From positions 496,001-560,000 of the forward strand of contig CAVQHY010000006.1 in NCBI GenBank assembly GCA_963712465.1: 64,000 nucleotides of DNA. Direction: 5' to 3'. The notes beneath the pieces were generated by a model, which saw only the letters and a list, made by a program, of their open reading frames with translations, had not been told where the DNA came from and did not search any database. Source of the DNA: CAVQHY01 sp963712465 (GTDB lineage Bacteria; Actinomycetota; Thermoleophilia; Gaiellales; Gaiellaceae). The number at the start of each line of letters is the position of its first letter. Positions within the stretch are counted from its first letter, which is position 1. Made by a program: the position numbers and the translations under genes. This document shows positions 55,326 through 63,965 of the stretch, in pieces.

Positions 55326-56363
55326 ATGATGGCAACTGACACGCCCATGCAGCTCGGGATGGTCGGGCTCGGCCGGATGGGCGCCGGCATGTCCCGGCGT
55401 CTGATGCGCGACGGGCATCGGCTCGTCGGCTATGACCTCAGCGCGGACGCCGTCAAGGCACTGGAAGCCGACGGCGCCGAAGGCGCGACGTCGCTCGAGG
55501 AGTTCGCGTCGAAGCTCGAGAAGCCGCGCGCCGCCTGGATCATGGTGCCGGCGGGCGACATCACCGACAAGACGATCAAGGCGCTCTCCGGCGTGCTCGA
55601 GGAGGACGACGTCATCATCGACGGCGGCAACAGCCACTACCACGACGACATCCGTCACGCCAAGGAGCTCAAGAAGAAGGGCATCCACCACGTCGACGTC
55701 GGCACGAGCGGCGGGGTCTGGGGCCTCGAGCGCGGCTTCTGTCTGATGATCGGCGGCGAGAAGGAGGTCGTCGATCGGCTCAGCCCGATCTTCGCGTCGA
55801 TCGCCCCGGGCGTCGGCGACGTGCCGCGCACCGCGGGCCGGACGGGCGAGCTCAGCCCGTCAGAGCGCGGCTTTCTCCACTGCGGCCCGAACGGTGCCGG
55901 CCACTTCGTGAAGATGGTGCACAACGGGATCGAGTACGGGATCATGGCCTCCTACGCAGAAGGCCTGAACATCATCCGCAACGGCAACGCGGGCAAGGCC
56001 AAACGGGAAGCGGACGCCGAGACGACCCCGCTCGAGAATCCCCAGTACTACCAGTACGACGTCGACACGACCGAGGTGGCCGAGGTCTGGCGGCGGGGGA
56101 GCGTTATCGGCTCGTGGCTGCTCGACCTGACCGCCCAGGCGCTGCTCGCGTCGCCCAACCTCGACGAGTTCAGCGGCCGCGTCTCCGACTCGGGCGAGGG
56201 TCGCTGGACGACGATCGCGGCGATCGAGGAGGGCGTCCCGGCGCCCGTCCTGACCGCGGCGCTCTACTCGCGCTTCGACTCGCGCGGGCTCGACGACTTC
56301 GCCGACAAGGCGCTGTCGGCGATGCGCAAGGAGTTCGGCGGGCACGACGAGAAGAAGACCTAG
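55326..56363 (+). CDS. gnd: 6-Phosphogluconate dehydrogenase, short decarboxylating form
   Basis: The 345-residue enzyme is of the short GndA/YqeC-like class. It has LGMVGLGRMGAGMSRRLMRDGH for the nucleotide, VIIDGGNSHYHDD and the catalytic segment DVGTSGGVWGLERGFCLMIGG, with GAGHFVKMVHNGIEYG. It makes ribulose 5-phosphate, CO2 and NAD(P)H. Two ATG codons lie together at 55326 and 55329 after AAAGGGAG. It is the first gene of a plus operon with pgl, a second zwf and a GH15 enzyme. Confidence 0.93.
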   Translation: MMATDTPMQLGMVGLGRMGAGMSRRLMRDGHRLVGYDLSADAVKALEADGAEGATSLEEFASKLEKPRAAWIMVPAGDITDKTIKALSGVLEEDDVIIDGGNSHYHDDIRHAKELKKKGIHHVDVGTSGGVWGLERGFCLMIGGEKEVVDRLSPIFASIAPGVGDVPRTAGRTGELSPSERGFLHCGPNGAGHFVKMVHNGIEYGIMASYAEGLNIIRNGNAGKAKREADAETTPLENPQYYQYDVDTTEVAEVWRRGSVIGSWLLDLTAQALLASPNLDEFSGRVSDSGEGRWTTIAAIEEGVPAPVLTAALYSRFDSRGLDDFADKALSAMRKEFGGHDEKKT

Positions 56364-56365
56364 CG

Positions 56366-57034
56366 ATGACCACGCCGCAGCTCGAGGTGCTGCCCGACCC
56401 GGACGCTGTCGCCGCGCGCGGTGCGGCGTTCGTGGCCGAGCAAGCACGTGCGGCGGTAGCCGACCACGGCCGGTTCACCTTCGCCGTCAGCGGAGGGCAC
56501 ACCCCGTGGGCGATGTTCGCGCATCTCGTCGGCGAGGACGTTCCGTGGGCCCAGACGGCGATCTACCAGGTGGACGAGCGGGTGGCGCCGGCCGGTGATC
56601 CCGATCGCAACCTCGCACACCTGCAGGAGAGCCTGCCCGCGCAGGCCGAAGCCGAGGTGCACGCGATGCCCGTGGAGGAGGACGACCTCGATGCGGCGGC
56701 CGCCGGCTATGCGGCCGGCCTGCCCGACCGGTTCGACCTCGTCCACCTCGGCCTCGGCCCGGACGGCCACACCGCCTCGCTCGTCCCGGGCGACCCCGTG
56801 CTCGACGTCGCAGACCGCGACGTCGGGGTGACCGACGTCTACATGGGGCGACGCCGCATGACGCTGACGTACCCCGTGCTCGACCGCGCCGCGCAGCTGC
56901 TCTGGCTCGTGACCGGAGACGACAAGGTCGATGCCCTTCGACGTCTGCGGGCCGGCGACCGCTCGATCCCCGCCGGCCGGGTCTCGGCGACCAGCTCGAC
57001 CATCATCGCCGACGCGGCAGCCGCCGGAACGTGA
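56366..57034 (+). CDS. pgl: 6-Phosphogluconolactonase
   Basis: The 222-residue DevB/Pgl-type lactonase hydrolyses 6-phosphogluconolactone. Conserved segments are FAVSGGHTPWAMFAHL, QVDERVAPAGDPDRN and LGLGPDGHTASLVPG, the last holding the catalytic His. The ATG is two bases after the gnd stop, and the next zwf start overlaps its stop. Confidence 0.93.
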   Translation: MTTPQLEVLPDPDAVAARGAAFVAEQARAAVADHGRFTFAVSGGHTPWAMFAHLVGEDVPWAQTAIYQVDERVAPAGDPDRNLAHLQESLPAQAEAEVHAMPVEEDDLDAAAAGYAAGLPDRFDLVHLGLGPDGHTASLVPGDPVLDVADRDVGVTDVYMGRRRMTLTYPVLDRAAQLLWLVTGDDKVDALRRLRAGDRSIPAGRVSATSSTIIADAAAAGT

Positions 57035-58446
57035 TGGTCCGCCATCGGACCGCGGACGGAGGCTCTGGGCCCGCCGACGTCCTCGTGATCTTCGGGATTA
57101 CCGGCGACCTCGCGCGGGTGATGACGTTTCGGTCGCTCTACCGGCTGGAGCAGCGCGGGCTCCTACAGTGCCCGATCGTCGGAGTGGCCGTCGACGACTG
57201 GACGATCGATCGTCTTCGCGAGCGCGCCCACGAGTCGATCTCGGCGACCGGCGAAGCGATCGACCCGGCCGTGTTCGACCGCTTCGCCGCCCGGCTCTCC
57301 TACGTCCAGGGCGATTTCGCGGACGAGGCGACGTATGCGCGGGTTGGTGGCGCGATCAAGGACGCGAAGCTGCCGGTCTTCTACCTCGAGATTCCGCCGT
57401 TTCTCTTCGGCACCGTGATCAAGGGCCTCGCAGAAGCCGGCCTGACGAAAACGGCGCGCGTCGTCGTCGAGAAGCCGTTCGGCCACGACCTGGCGTCGGC
57501 GCAGGCCCTCGCCCTCGAGCTCCACGAGTACGTCGACGAGTCGCAGCTCTACCGGATCGACCACTACCTCGGGAAGATGGGTCTCGTCGAGATCCTCTAT
57601 CTGCGCTTTGCGAACGGGATGTTCGAGCCGGTCCTGAACCGGAACTGCCTCGAGTCCGTGCAGATCACGATGGCCGAGGACTTCGGCGTCGCCGACCGGG
57701 GTCACTTCTACGATCCCGTCGGCGCGCTGCGCGACGTCGTCGTCAACCATCTCATGCAGGTCGTGGCGGCCGCCGCGATGGAGCCGCCGTCGGGCGGCAA
57801 TCCCGGGACGCTCAAGGAATCGCAGGTCGCGCTCTTCCGGTCCGTCGTCGACGCCGATCCGGGCCAGTATGTGCGCGGCCAGCACGACGGCTACCTCGCG
57901 GTCGAAGGCGTCGCACCCGAGTCGACGACCGAGACGTACGTCGCCCTGCGACTCGACGTCGACAGCTGGCGCTGGTCGGGCGTCCCGTTCTTCATCCGCG
58001 CGGGGAAGCTCCTGCCCGTCACCCAGACCGAGCTTCGGTACGTCTTCAAGCATCCGCCCAGGCTCGGCTTCGGCCCGTGGGAGCGAAAGCCGGGGCCCGA
58101 CCAGCTCGTCGTCAAGCTCGACCCGTCGACCGGGATCAGACTGGAGCTCGAAGCGCATCGCGGCGACGCCCTCGGGCCCGCGCCGATCGCGCTCGACATG
58201 GAGTTCTCACAGGCGGGCGGGGAGGGCCCGACGCCATACGAGGTGCTGCTGCACGCGGCGATGGTCGGCGACTCGACGCGTTTCACGCGCCAGGACGGGG
58301 TCGAGGAGGCCTGGCGGATCATGCAGCCGCTCCTCGATGCCCCGCCGCCCGTCCACGTCTACGCGCCCGGGTCCTGGGGCCCCGAAGCCGCGGACACACT
58401 CGTCGCGGGACACGGCCGCTGGCAGGCGCCGTGGATCGCAACATGA
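57034..58446 (+). CDS. zwf: Glucose-6-phosphate 1-dehydrogenase, copy 2
   Basis: The 470-residue isozyme is close to copy 1 throughout (both have FGITGDLARVMTFRSLYRLE and CPIVGVA). It has RIDHYLGKMGLVEILYLRFAN, VVEKPFGHDLASAQ and PFFIRAGKLLP. The ATG at 57034 overlaps the pgl stop (TGATG). Two isozymes 2 kb apart on opposite strands suggest different cofactor (NAD against NADP) or different regulation; the residues that decide this cannot be judged by eye. Confidence 0.92.
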   Translation: MVRHRTADGGSGPADVLVIFGITGDLARVMTFRSLYRLEQRGLLQCPIVGVAVDDWTIDRLRERAHESISATGEAIDPAVFDRFAARLSYVQGDFADEATYARVGGAIKDAKLPVFYLEIPPFLFGTVIKGLAEAGLTKTARVVVEKPFGHDLASAQALALELHEYVDESQLYRIDHYLGKMGLVEILYLRFANGMFEPVLNRNCLESVQITMAEDFGVADRGHFYDPVGALRDVVVNHLMQVVAAAAMEPPSGGNPGTLKESQVALFRSVVDADPGQYVRGQHDGYLAVEGVAPESTTETYVALRLDVDSWRWSGVPFFIRAGKLLPVTQTELRYVFKHPPRLGFGPWERKPGPDQLVVKLDPSTGIRLELEAHRGDALGPAPIALDMEFSQAGGEGPTPYEVLLHAAMVGDSTRFTRQDGVEEAWRIMQPLLDAPPPVHVYAPGSWGPEAADTLVAGHGRWQAPWIAT

Positions 58447-60341
58447 GCGGCTCGACCCAAACCAGCCGTGAGGGAGGCGCGCAGAGCGCCGCCGCCCCGT
58501 CGCCGTTCCCGCCGATCGCGGATTACGCATTTCTTTCCAACTGTCACACGGGTGCGCTCGTCGCGCCCGACGGAGCGATCGACTGGCTCTGCGTCCCCTC
58601 GTTCGACGCCGCCAGCGTGTTCGGGAGCCTCCTCGACCGCGAGGCCGGATTTTTCAGGTTCGGACCGTTCGGCATCAACCATCCGACGGCTCGCCAGTAC
58701 GACCCGGGTACCAATGTCCTGGTCACGACCTGGAAGACACCAGCCGGCTGGGTCGTCGTGCGCGACGCGCTGACGATGGGTCCTCGTGAGCACCCGGACG
58801 AGATCACGCCGCATACGCGACCTCCGGCCGACGACGACGCCGACCACCTGCTCGTGCGTGCGGTCGAGTGTCTCGAGGGCTCCGTCGAGATCGAGCTCGT
58901 GTGCGAGCCCGTCTTCGACTACGGCAGGGAACCTGCAGAGTGGACGCTTATCGAGGGCGGCAATGCGGCGGACGCCCAGGGCGGCGGGCAGACGATCCGC
59001 CTCCGGTCCGACCTTGCGCTAGGGATCGAGGGCAACCGCGTCCGGGCACGGCACGTGCTCCAACCGGGTGACCGGGCATACTGCGCCCTCTCCTGGGCGG
59101 AGGGCCTCGCAGTTCCCGCCGATGGCGACGACGCCGAGGCGCGGATTGCTGCCACCGTTCGCTACTGGCGCGGCTGGCTGGGACGAGCACGCATCCCGGA
59201 TCATCTCTGGCGCGACCCGATCCAGCGCTCCGCGCTGGCGATCAAGGGCCTCACGTACATGCCGACCGGAGCCACAGTCGCCGCGCTCACGACCTCGCTG
59301 CCGGAGACCCCGGGCGGAGAGCGCAACTGGGACTACCGCTATACGTGGATGCGCGACACGACCTTCACGCTCCGGGCGCTTCACTACCTCAACCTGGACT
59401 GGGAGGCCGACGAGTTCATGCAGTACGTCGCCGACGTCGAGCCGAACGAAGACGGCTCGCTCCAGATCATGTACGGGATCGACGGACGCCGCGACCTGAC
59501 CGAGTCGACCCTTGACCACCTCTCCGGCTATGCCGGCGCCCGGCCGGTTCGGATCGGCAACGGCGCGTTCGACCAGCGCCAGAACGACGTCTTCGGAGCC
59601 GTCCTCAACTCCTTCCTGCTCCACACGCGCAGGAGCGAGCGGCTCCCGCGGCGGTTGTGGCCCATGGTCCAGACGCAGGCCGAATGCGCCACGAAGGTGT
59701 GGCAGAACCCGGACCAGGGCATCTGGGAGGCGCGCGGTGCGCCGCAGCACTACGTCTCCTCCAAGCTCATGTGCTGGGTCGCGCTCGACCGTGCCGCCAA
59801 GCTCGCCGAGATCCGAGGCGATCCCGAGCTCCACGCGACGTGGAGCGCAACCGCGGAGGAGATCCGCGCGGACATCCTCGAGCATGGCGTCTCAGACCGT
59901 GGCGTTCTCCGCCAGCACTACGCGACAGACTCGCTCGACGCCTCGACGCTCCTGGCGGCGATCTTCGGGTTCTTGCCCGCTGACGATGAGCGCCTGCGGA
60001 AGACCGTGCTCGCCGTCGCAGACGAGCTGACCGAGGACGGCTTCGTCCTGCGCTACCGGACCGAGGAGACGGACGACGGTCTCTCCGGCGAGGAGGGCAC
60101 GTTTCTCATCTGCTCGTTCTGGCTCGTGTCGGCGCTCGCGATCGCCGGGGAGGGGCAGCGGGCACGCGATCTCATGGAACGGCTGCTGCGAATCGCCTCG
60201 CCGCTCGGGCTCTACGCCGAGGAGTTCGACGTCACGACCGGCCGCCACCTCGGCAACTTCCCGCAGGCCTTCTCGCATCTCGCGCTGATCGAGGCAGCCG
60301 AGCGCATCATCCTCGCCGAGCGAATCGACGAGGTCTCGTAA
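58443..60341 (+). CDS. GH15-family glucoamylase/trehalase
   Basis: The 632-residue GH15 protein has an N-terminal beta-sandwich (IADYAFLSNCHTGALVAPDG) and an (alpha/alpha)6 barrel. Catalytic acids are likely the Glu in DQGIWEARGAPQHYVSSK and the Glu in SGEEGTFLICSFWL. There is no signal peptide, so it acts inside the cell. Such actinobacterial enzymes are often trehalases rather than glucoamylases. The ATG overlaps the zwf stop (ATGA), so glucose release is tied to the pentose phosphate genes. Confidence 0.9.
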   Translation: MSGSTQTSREGGAQSAAAPSPFPPIADYAFLSNCHTGALVAPDGAIDWLCVPSFDAASVFGSLLDREAGFFRFGPFGINHPTARQYDPGTNVLVTTWKTPAGWVVVRDALTMGPREHPDEITPHTRPPADDDADHLLVRAVECLEGSVEIELVCEPVFDYGREPAEWTLIEGGNAADAQGGGQTIRLRSDLALGIEGNRVRARHVLQPGDRAYCALSWAEGLAVPADGDDAEARIAATVRYWRGWLGRARIPDHLWRDPIQRSALAIKGLTYMPTGATVAALTTSLPETPGGERNWDYRYTWMRDTTFTLRALHYLNLDWEADEFMQYVADVEPNEDGSLQIMYGIDGRRDLTESTLDHLSGYAGARPVRIGNGAFDQRQNDVFGAVLNSFLLHTRRSERLPRRLWPMVQTQAECATKVWQNPDQGIWEARGAPQHYVSSKLMCWVALDRAAKLAEIRGDPELHATWSATAEEIRADILEHGVSDRGVLRQHYATDSLDASTLLAAIFGFLPADDERLRKTVLAVADELTEDGFVLRYRTEETDDGLSGEEGTFLICSFWLVSALAIAGEGQRARDLMERLLRIASPLGLYAEEFDVTTGRHLGNFPQAFSHLALIEAAERIILAERIDEVS

Positions 60342-60401
60342 CCGCGCAACCAGAGGACTCTGGGCGGGTGATGCGCGCGTGTCGTTCTCGTTCTCGGGGT
60401 T

Positions 60402-60423
60402 CACCCGGACGATCATCCGGGTG
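60402..60423. terminator. Hairpin after the GH15 gene
   Basis: CACCCGGA and TCCGGGTG form a perfect 8-bp stem with a six-base loop, 60 bases after the GH15 stop. There is no T-run. It may terminate the gnd operon, although it lies at the start of a transporter-gene remnant. Confidence 0.35.
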
Positions 60424-60437
60424 CGACGGGGCGGGCG

Positions 60438-60677
60438 GTGTCGATCGCGACCGCGGTCAACTGGCTGTTCGCGTTCCTCGTCGCGGAGACGTTTCTCTCG
60501 ATCGTCGACGCGATTGGCGAGTCGGTGACGTTCTTCATCTTCTCGGCGCTCTGCGCGGTCACGTTCGTTTTCGTGTGGTACCTCGTCCCCGAGACGAAGG
60601 GACGCTCGCTCGAGGAGATCCAGGCGGGCTGGGCGTCATCCGATCGGGATGACGCGGTGCCGCGCGCGGTCGGTTAG
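60438..60677 (+). pseudogene. Remnant of an MFS sugar-porter gene (last two helices)
   Basis: The frame encodes only the C-terminal end of a sugar porter: IATAVNWLFAFLVAETFLSI, then ALCAVTFVFVWYLVPETKGRSLEEIQ, the well-known PETKGRSLEEI signature. The first 380 or so residues are missing, because the GH15 gene ends 96 bases upstream. Upstream bases continue the family (RTIIRVRRGGR) only in another frame. It is probably a deletion remnant, showing a sugar uptake gene once stood beside GH15. Confidence 0.75.
60636..60652. promoter_or_regulatory. TCATCC-N5-GGATGA operator, copy 3
   Basis: TCATCC-GATCG-GGATGA lies 38 bases upstream of the SCP2-like gene, with the arms extending to GCGTCATCC/GGATGACGC, a perfect 9-bp match. 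It overlaps the tail of the transporter remnant. The spacer is again five bases. Confidence 0.7.
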
Positions 60678-60690
60678 TCTGCCCGCGTTC

Positions 60691-61077
60691 ATGGCTACCA
60701 GGACCGCCAAGCGAGCAACGCCCGACGCGACGAAGAAGTTCTTCGACGCGCTCGCCGAGCGCGGGCACGAGCCGCTGCTCGGCAGGACCTCGGGCACCCT
60801 CCGCTTCGACCTCGCCGAGGGGAAGCGCACCGAGAGCTGGTACGTGACCGTGAAGAAGGGGGACATCACGGTCTCGCAGGCGACCGGCGACGCCGACGCG
60901 ATCGTGAAGTGCACGCGGGCGCTCTTCGACGACCTCGCGACCGGCGAGGCGAACGCGATGGCGGCGTTCCTGCACGGTACGGTGGCCGCCGTGGGCGACC
61001 TCGGCCTCGTCATCCAGTTCGACCGACTCTTCCCCGGCCCACCACGGACGCGCGCGTTTCAGCGGCGGCTTCGATGA
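60691..61077 (+). CDS. SCP2 sterol-transfer-like protein
   Basis: The 128-residue single-domain protein is SCP2-like (LGRTSGTLRFDLAEGKRTESWYVTV, then VKCTRALFDDLATGEANAM). The domain binds lipids or other hydrophobic ligands. It starts the operon with the debranching enzyme, overlapping it by ATGA. Its link to glycogen metabolism is unclear. It is preceded by operator copy 3. Confidence 0.8.
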   Translation: MATRTAKRATPDATKKFFDALAERGHEPLLGRTSGTLRFDLAEGKRTESWYVTVKKGDITVSQATGDADAIVKCTRALFDDLATGEANAMAAFLHGTVAAVGDLGLVIQFDRLFPGPPRTRAFQRRLR

Positions 61078-63128
61078 GCGGCGACCTCGTCCAGATCCTC
61101 GAGGGGAACACGTTTGTCGTCAGCGACGATCGCGGCGACATCGAGGCCTCGCTCACGGACCCGACGGGCCTCTTCTCCTTCGACACGCGCTTTCTGTCCA
61201 GGTGGGTCCTGACCGTCGACGATGTGCGTCTGAACGCGCTGTCGACAGACGATCTCCACTACTACGAGGCGCGCTTCTTCCTCGTGCCGGGAACGGGCAC
61301 CGTCTACATCGACGCGAAGCTCTCGGTCATCCGCCAGCGCTCGGTCGCGGACGGCTTCCACGAGAAGCTGACGATCATGAACCACGACGAGAAGCCGGTC
61401 ACGCTGACCGTCCGGGTTGAGGCCGGCAGCGACTTCGCCGACCTCTTCGAGGTCAAGGACGCCCTGAAGAAGAAGGGCACGTACACGACCCGGGTGGAGC
61501 GCGGCGCGCTCGTGCTCCGGTACGAGCGGGATACGTACGCTCGCGAGACCTGGATCTCCGCGACCCCGTCGGCGAAGGTCGATCCAGAGGGCCTGACCTT
61601 CAAAGCCCGCATCCCTGCGCACGGCGAATGGACGACCGACCTGGACGTCGTTACCGCGTTTGCCGCCTGGGGCGAGGGGCAGGGCCCAATCGTCATGGGA
61701 GAGATGAAGCGCAGCCGGGCGAGCGTTGCCCGTGGGCTCGACAAGTGGCTCGCCGGGGCTCCACGCCTGGAGTGCGACACCGACTCGCTGAAGGTGACCT
61801 ACCGGCGCAGCCTCGTCGACATGGCGGCCCTCCGCTTCTCGACGCGCACGATGCCGGGGCGGTCGCTCCCTGCCGCGGGGTTGCCGTGGTTCATGACGAT
61901 GTTCGGTCGCGACAGCATCTTCACGAGCCTCCAGGCACTGCCGTTCACCCCGGAGCTCGCGGAAACGACGCTCCGCGCGCTCGGCGAGCGCCAGGGCTCC
62001 CGTGTCGACGACTTCCGCGACGAGGATCCGGGCCGCATCCTCCACGAGATGCGCTACGGCGAGATGACGGCCTTCGAGGAGCGTCCGCACTCGCCTTACT
62101 ACGGGTGCGCCGACGCCACGGCCCTCTACGTCGTGCTGCTAGACGAGTACGAGCGCTGGACGGGGAACACCAGGCTCGTCCGCGATCTCGAGTTCGAGGC
62201 GCGCGCGGCGCTGAACTGGATCGACGAGTACGCGAACCTGCAGGGCAACGGCTACGTCGCGTACAAGCGCCGTAACGAGAAGACCGGCCTCGAGAACCAG
62301 TGCTGGAAAGACTCCTGGGACTCGATCTCCTATCGCGACGGCAAGCTGCCCGGGTTCCCGCGCGCGACCTGCGAGCTACAGGGGTACGCGTACGACGCCA
62401 AGATGCGAGCCGCCCGGCTTGCCCGCCTCGTCTGGAAGGACACCACCTTCGCCGATCGGCTGGAGAAGGAAGCCGCTGACCTGAAGCGCCGCTTCAACCG
62501 CGACTTCTGGGTCGAGGACGGCGAGTACTTCGCGGTCGCGCTCGACCCCGACGGACGTCAGGTCGACGCGCTGACGTCGAACAACGGCCATCTGCTCTGG
62601 AGCGGGATCGTCGACAGGGCGAAGGCGAAGACGGTCGTCGGTCACCTGATGGGCAAGCGCCTCTACTCCGGCTGGGGCGTGCGCACGATGGCCGAGGGCG
62701 AGGGTCGCTACAACCCGATCGGCTACCACGTAGGCACCGTCTGGCCCTTCGACAACTCGTTCATCGCCTGGGGCCTGCGGCGCTACGGCTTCAAGGCCGA
62801 GGCCGCGGAGATCGCAGCAGGGATCCTGGATGCCGCCGAGTTCTTCGACGGCCGCCTGCCGGAGGCGTTCGGCGGCTACCCCCGGGAGCTGACGATGTAC
62901 CCGGTGCAGTACCCGACCGCCTGCAGCCCGCAGGCGTGGTCGACCGGCACGCCGTTGCTCCTGCTTCGGACGATGCTAGGGCTCGAGGCCGAGGGCGAGC
63001 ACCTGATCGTCGACCCGGCGCTTCCGCGCGGCATCGGACGGATCGAGCTGCTGGACATCCCCGGCCGCTGGGGGCGCATCGACGCGTTCGGACGCGGCCG
63101 CGTGGACGTGACGCATTCGCGAGCGTAG
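61074..63128 (+). CDS. Amylo-alpha-1,6-glucosidase (glycogen debranching type)
   Basis: The 684-residue protein has an N-terminal glycogen-debranching domain (LEGNTFVVSDDRGDIEASL) and a C-terminal GDE_C (alpha/alpha)6 barrel with LPWFMTMFGRDSIFTSLQ, CWKDSWDSISY and the GYHVGTVWPFDNSFIAWGL segment. The family hydrolyses alpha-1,6 branches; the bacterial subgroup is less studied. It lies under the same operator type as the pentose phosphate genes. Start is ATG 61074, overlapping the SCP2 stop. Confidence 0.88.
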   Translation: MSGDLVQILEGNTFVVSDDRGDIEASLTDPTGLFSFDTRFLSRWVLTVDDVRLNALSTDDLHYYEARFFLVPGTGTVYIDAKLSVIRQRSVADGFHEKLTIMNHDEKPVTLTVRVEAGSDFADLFEVKDALKKKGTYTTRVERGALVLRYERDTYARETWISATPSAKVDPEGLTFKARIPAHGEWTTDLDVVTAFAAWGEGQGPIVMGEMKRSRASVARGLDKWLAGAPRLECDTDSLKVTYRRSLVDMAALRFSTRTMPGRSLPAAGLPWFMTMFGRDSIFTSLQALPFTPELAETTLRALGERQGSRVDDFRDEDPGRILHEMRYGEMTAFEERPHSPYYGCADATALYVVLLDEYERWTGNTRLVRDLEFEARAALNWIDEYANLQGNGYVAYKRRNEKTGLENQCWKDSWDSISYRDGKLPGFPRATCELQGYAYDAKMRAARLARLVWKDTTFADRLEKEAADLKRRFNRDFWVEDGEYFAVALDPDGRQVDALTSNNGHLLWSGIVDRAKAKTVVGHLMGKRLYSGWGVRTMAEGEGRYNPIGYHVGTVWPFDNSFIAWGLRRYGFKAEAAEIAAGILDAAEFFDGRLPEAFGGYPRELTMYPVQYPTACSPQAWSTGTPLLLLRTMLGLEAEGEHLIVDPALPRGIGRIELLDIPGRWGRIDAFGRGRVDVTHSRA

Positions 63129-63135
63129 GAGCTCG

Positions 63136-63558
63136 TCAGACAAGCTCGGCGCCCGGGCTCACGAGGCGAAGGCCGGCGAGGCGAGCGGCCGCGGACTGGC
63201 GCTCGTCGTAGCTGACGAACGCATCGAGCGGCAGGAGATCGACGGCCGCGGTCACGTGGATCGCATCCAGGGCTCGTAGCGCCGGCTCCGCCAGCGCCCC
63301 GGCCGCGGCGAGCAGGGCGCGGTCGAGCGGGAGCAGAGCCAGGGAGTCGATGATCTCGCCGGCGCGGTTGATCAGAGTTTGCAGCGGGAGGCGTGGGTTG
63401 TTGGCAGCGGCTCTCCTGATCGCGCGCGGCACCTCGGTGAGGACGAGCTCGCAGGAGACGAGCTCGGCATCGGTGAGGAAGGCGCGCAGCGCGGCGCTCT
63501 CGGGCTCGTCGCGCACGAGCTTGACGAGCGCCGATGCGTCGACGTAGAAGAGGGCCAA
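63136..63558 (-). CDS. vapC: PIN-domain ribonuclease toxin, VapC-like
   Basis: The 140-residue PIN protein has the acidic residues in FYVDASALVKLV, ELVLTEVPRAI, LRALDAIHVTAA and FVSYDERQ, forming the metal-binding active site of VapC-type RNases, usually aimed at tRNA or rRNA. It begins four bases after the antitoxin stop on the same strand. Confidence 0.9.
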   Translation of the reverse strand: MALFYVDASALVKLVRDEPESAALRAFLTDAELVSCELVLTEVPRAIRRAAANNPRLPLQTLINRAGEIIDSLALLPLDRALLAAAGALAEPALRALDAIHVTAAVDLLPLDAFVSYDERQSAAARLAGLRLVSPGAELV

Positions 63559-63562
63559 CCTC

Positions 63563-63841
63563 TCAGCGCTCGCCGCGAATCTCGTCGAGCGCGCGGCTGA
63601 GCGCGTACGGATCGCCTTCGAGCTGGAGCGGCTCGGGCAGGCCGCGGCGGTTCGGACGCGCGACGCGACCTTCGGCGATCAGCCGGTCCAGCTCAGAGCC
63701 TGCGATCGATGGAGGGCCGAGCTCCGCAACCGGCCGGTTCCTGTCGGTGACGGTCAAACGCTCGCCGCGCTCGACGCGCCGAAGGTAGCGGCTCAGGTTC
63801 TGTCGCAGCTCCGCGACGCCGACCGTGTTCTTCATGTACAT
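63563..63841 (-). CDS. Phd/YefM-type antitoxin
   Basis: The 92-residue protein has the Phd/YefM fold at its N-terminus: VGVAELRQNLSRYLRRVERGERLTVT in order, then NRPVAELGP, with a flexible C-terminus that would wrap the toxin. It is upstream of the PIN gene. The start is ATG 63841 or ATG 63835; a perfect palindrome covers both, so the antitoxin probably represses its own promoter there. Confidence 0.87.
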   Translation of the reverse strand: MYMKNTVGVAELRQNLSRYLRRVERGERLTVTDRNRPVAELGPPSIAGSELDRLIAEGRVARPNRRGLPEPLQLEGDPYALSRALDEIRGER

Positions 63842-63845
63842 GAAG
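63830..63845. promoter_or_regulatory. 16-bp palindrome over the antitoxin start
   Basis: CTTCATGTACATGAAG is a perfect palindrome covering both candidate start codons of the antitoxin. It is a likely autoregulatory operator of the toxin-antitoxin pair. Confidence 0.6.
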
Positions 63846-63930
63846 GTAGCACGTTGGCGACGCAGTGCGGCCGACGCCGTACGCCTCGCCGTCATCGGTT
63901 CGGGCGAGGGCCGGCTCGCCCGTGCGCCCT

Positions 63931-63965
63931 CGACGCCGCCCTGCCTGGGTCGCAGGGCGGCGTCG
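63931..63965. terminator. Strong 14-bp hairpin at the window end
   Basis: CGACGCCGCCCTGC (63931-63944) and GCAGGGCGGCGTCG (63952-63965) are exact reverse complements with a seven-base loop. There is no T-run. It could terminate transcription coming from beyond the window end, upstream of the toxin-antitoxin promoter. No gene is seen from 63846 to 64000. Confidence 0.5.
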
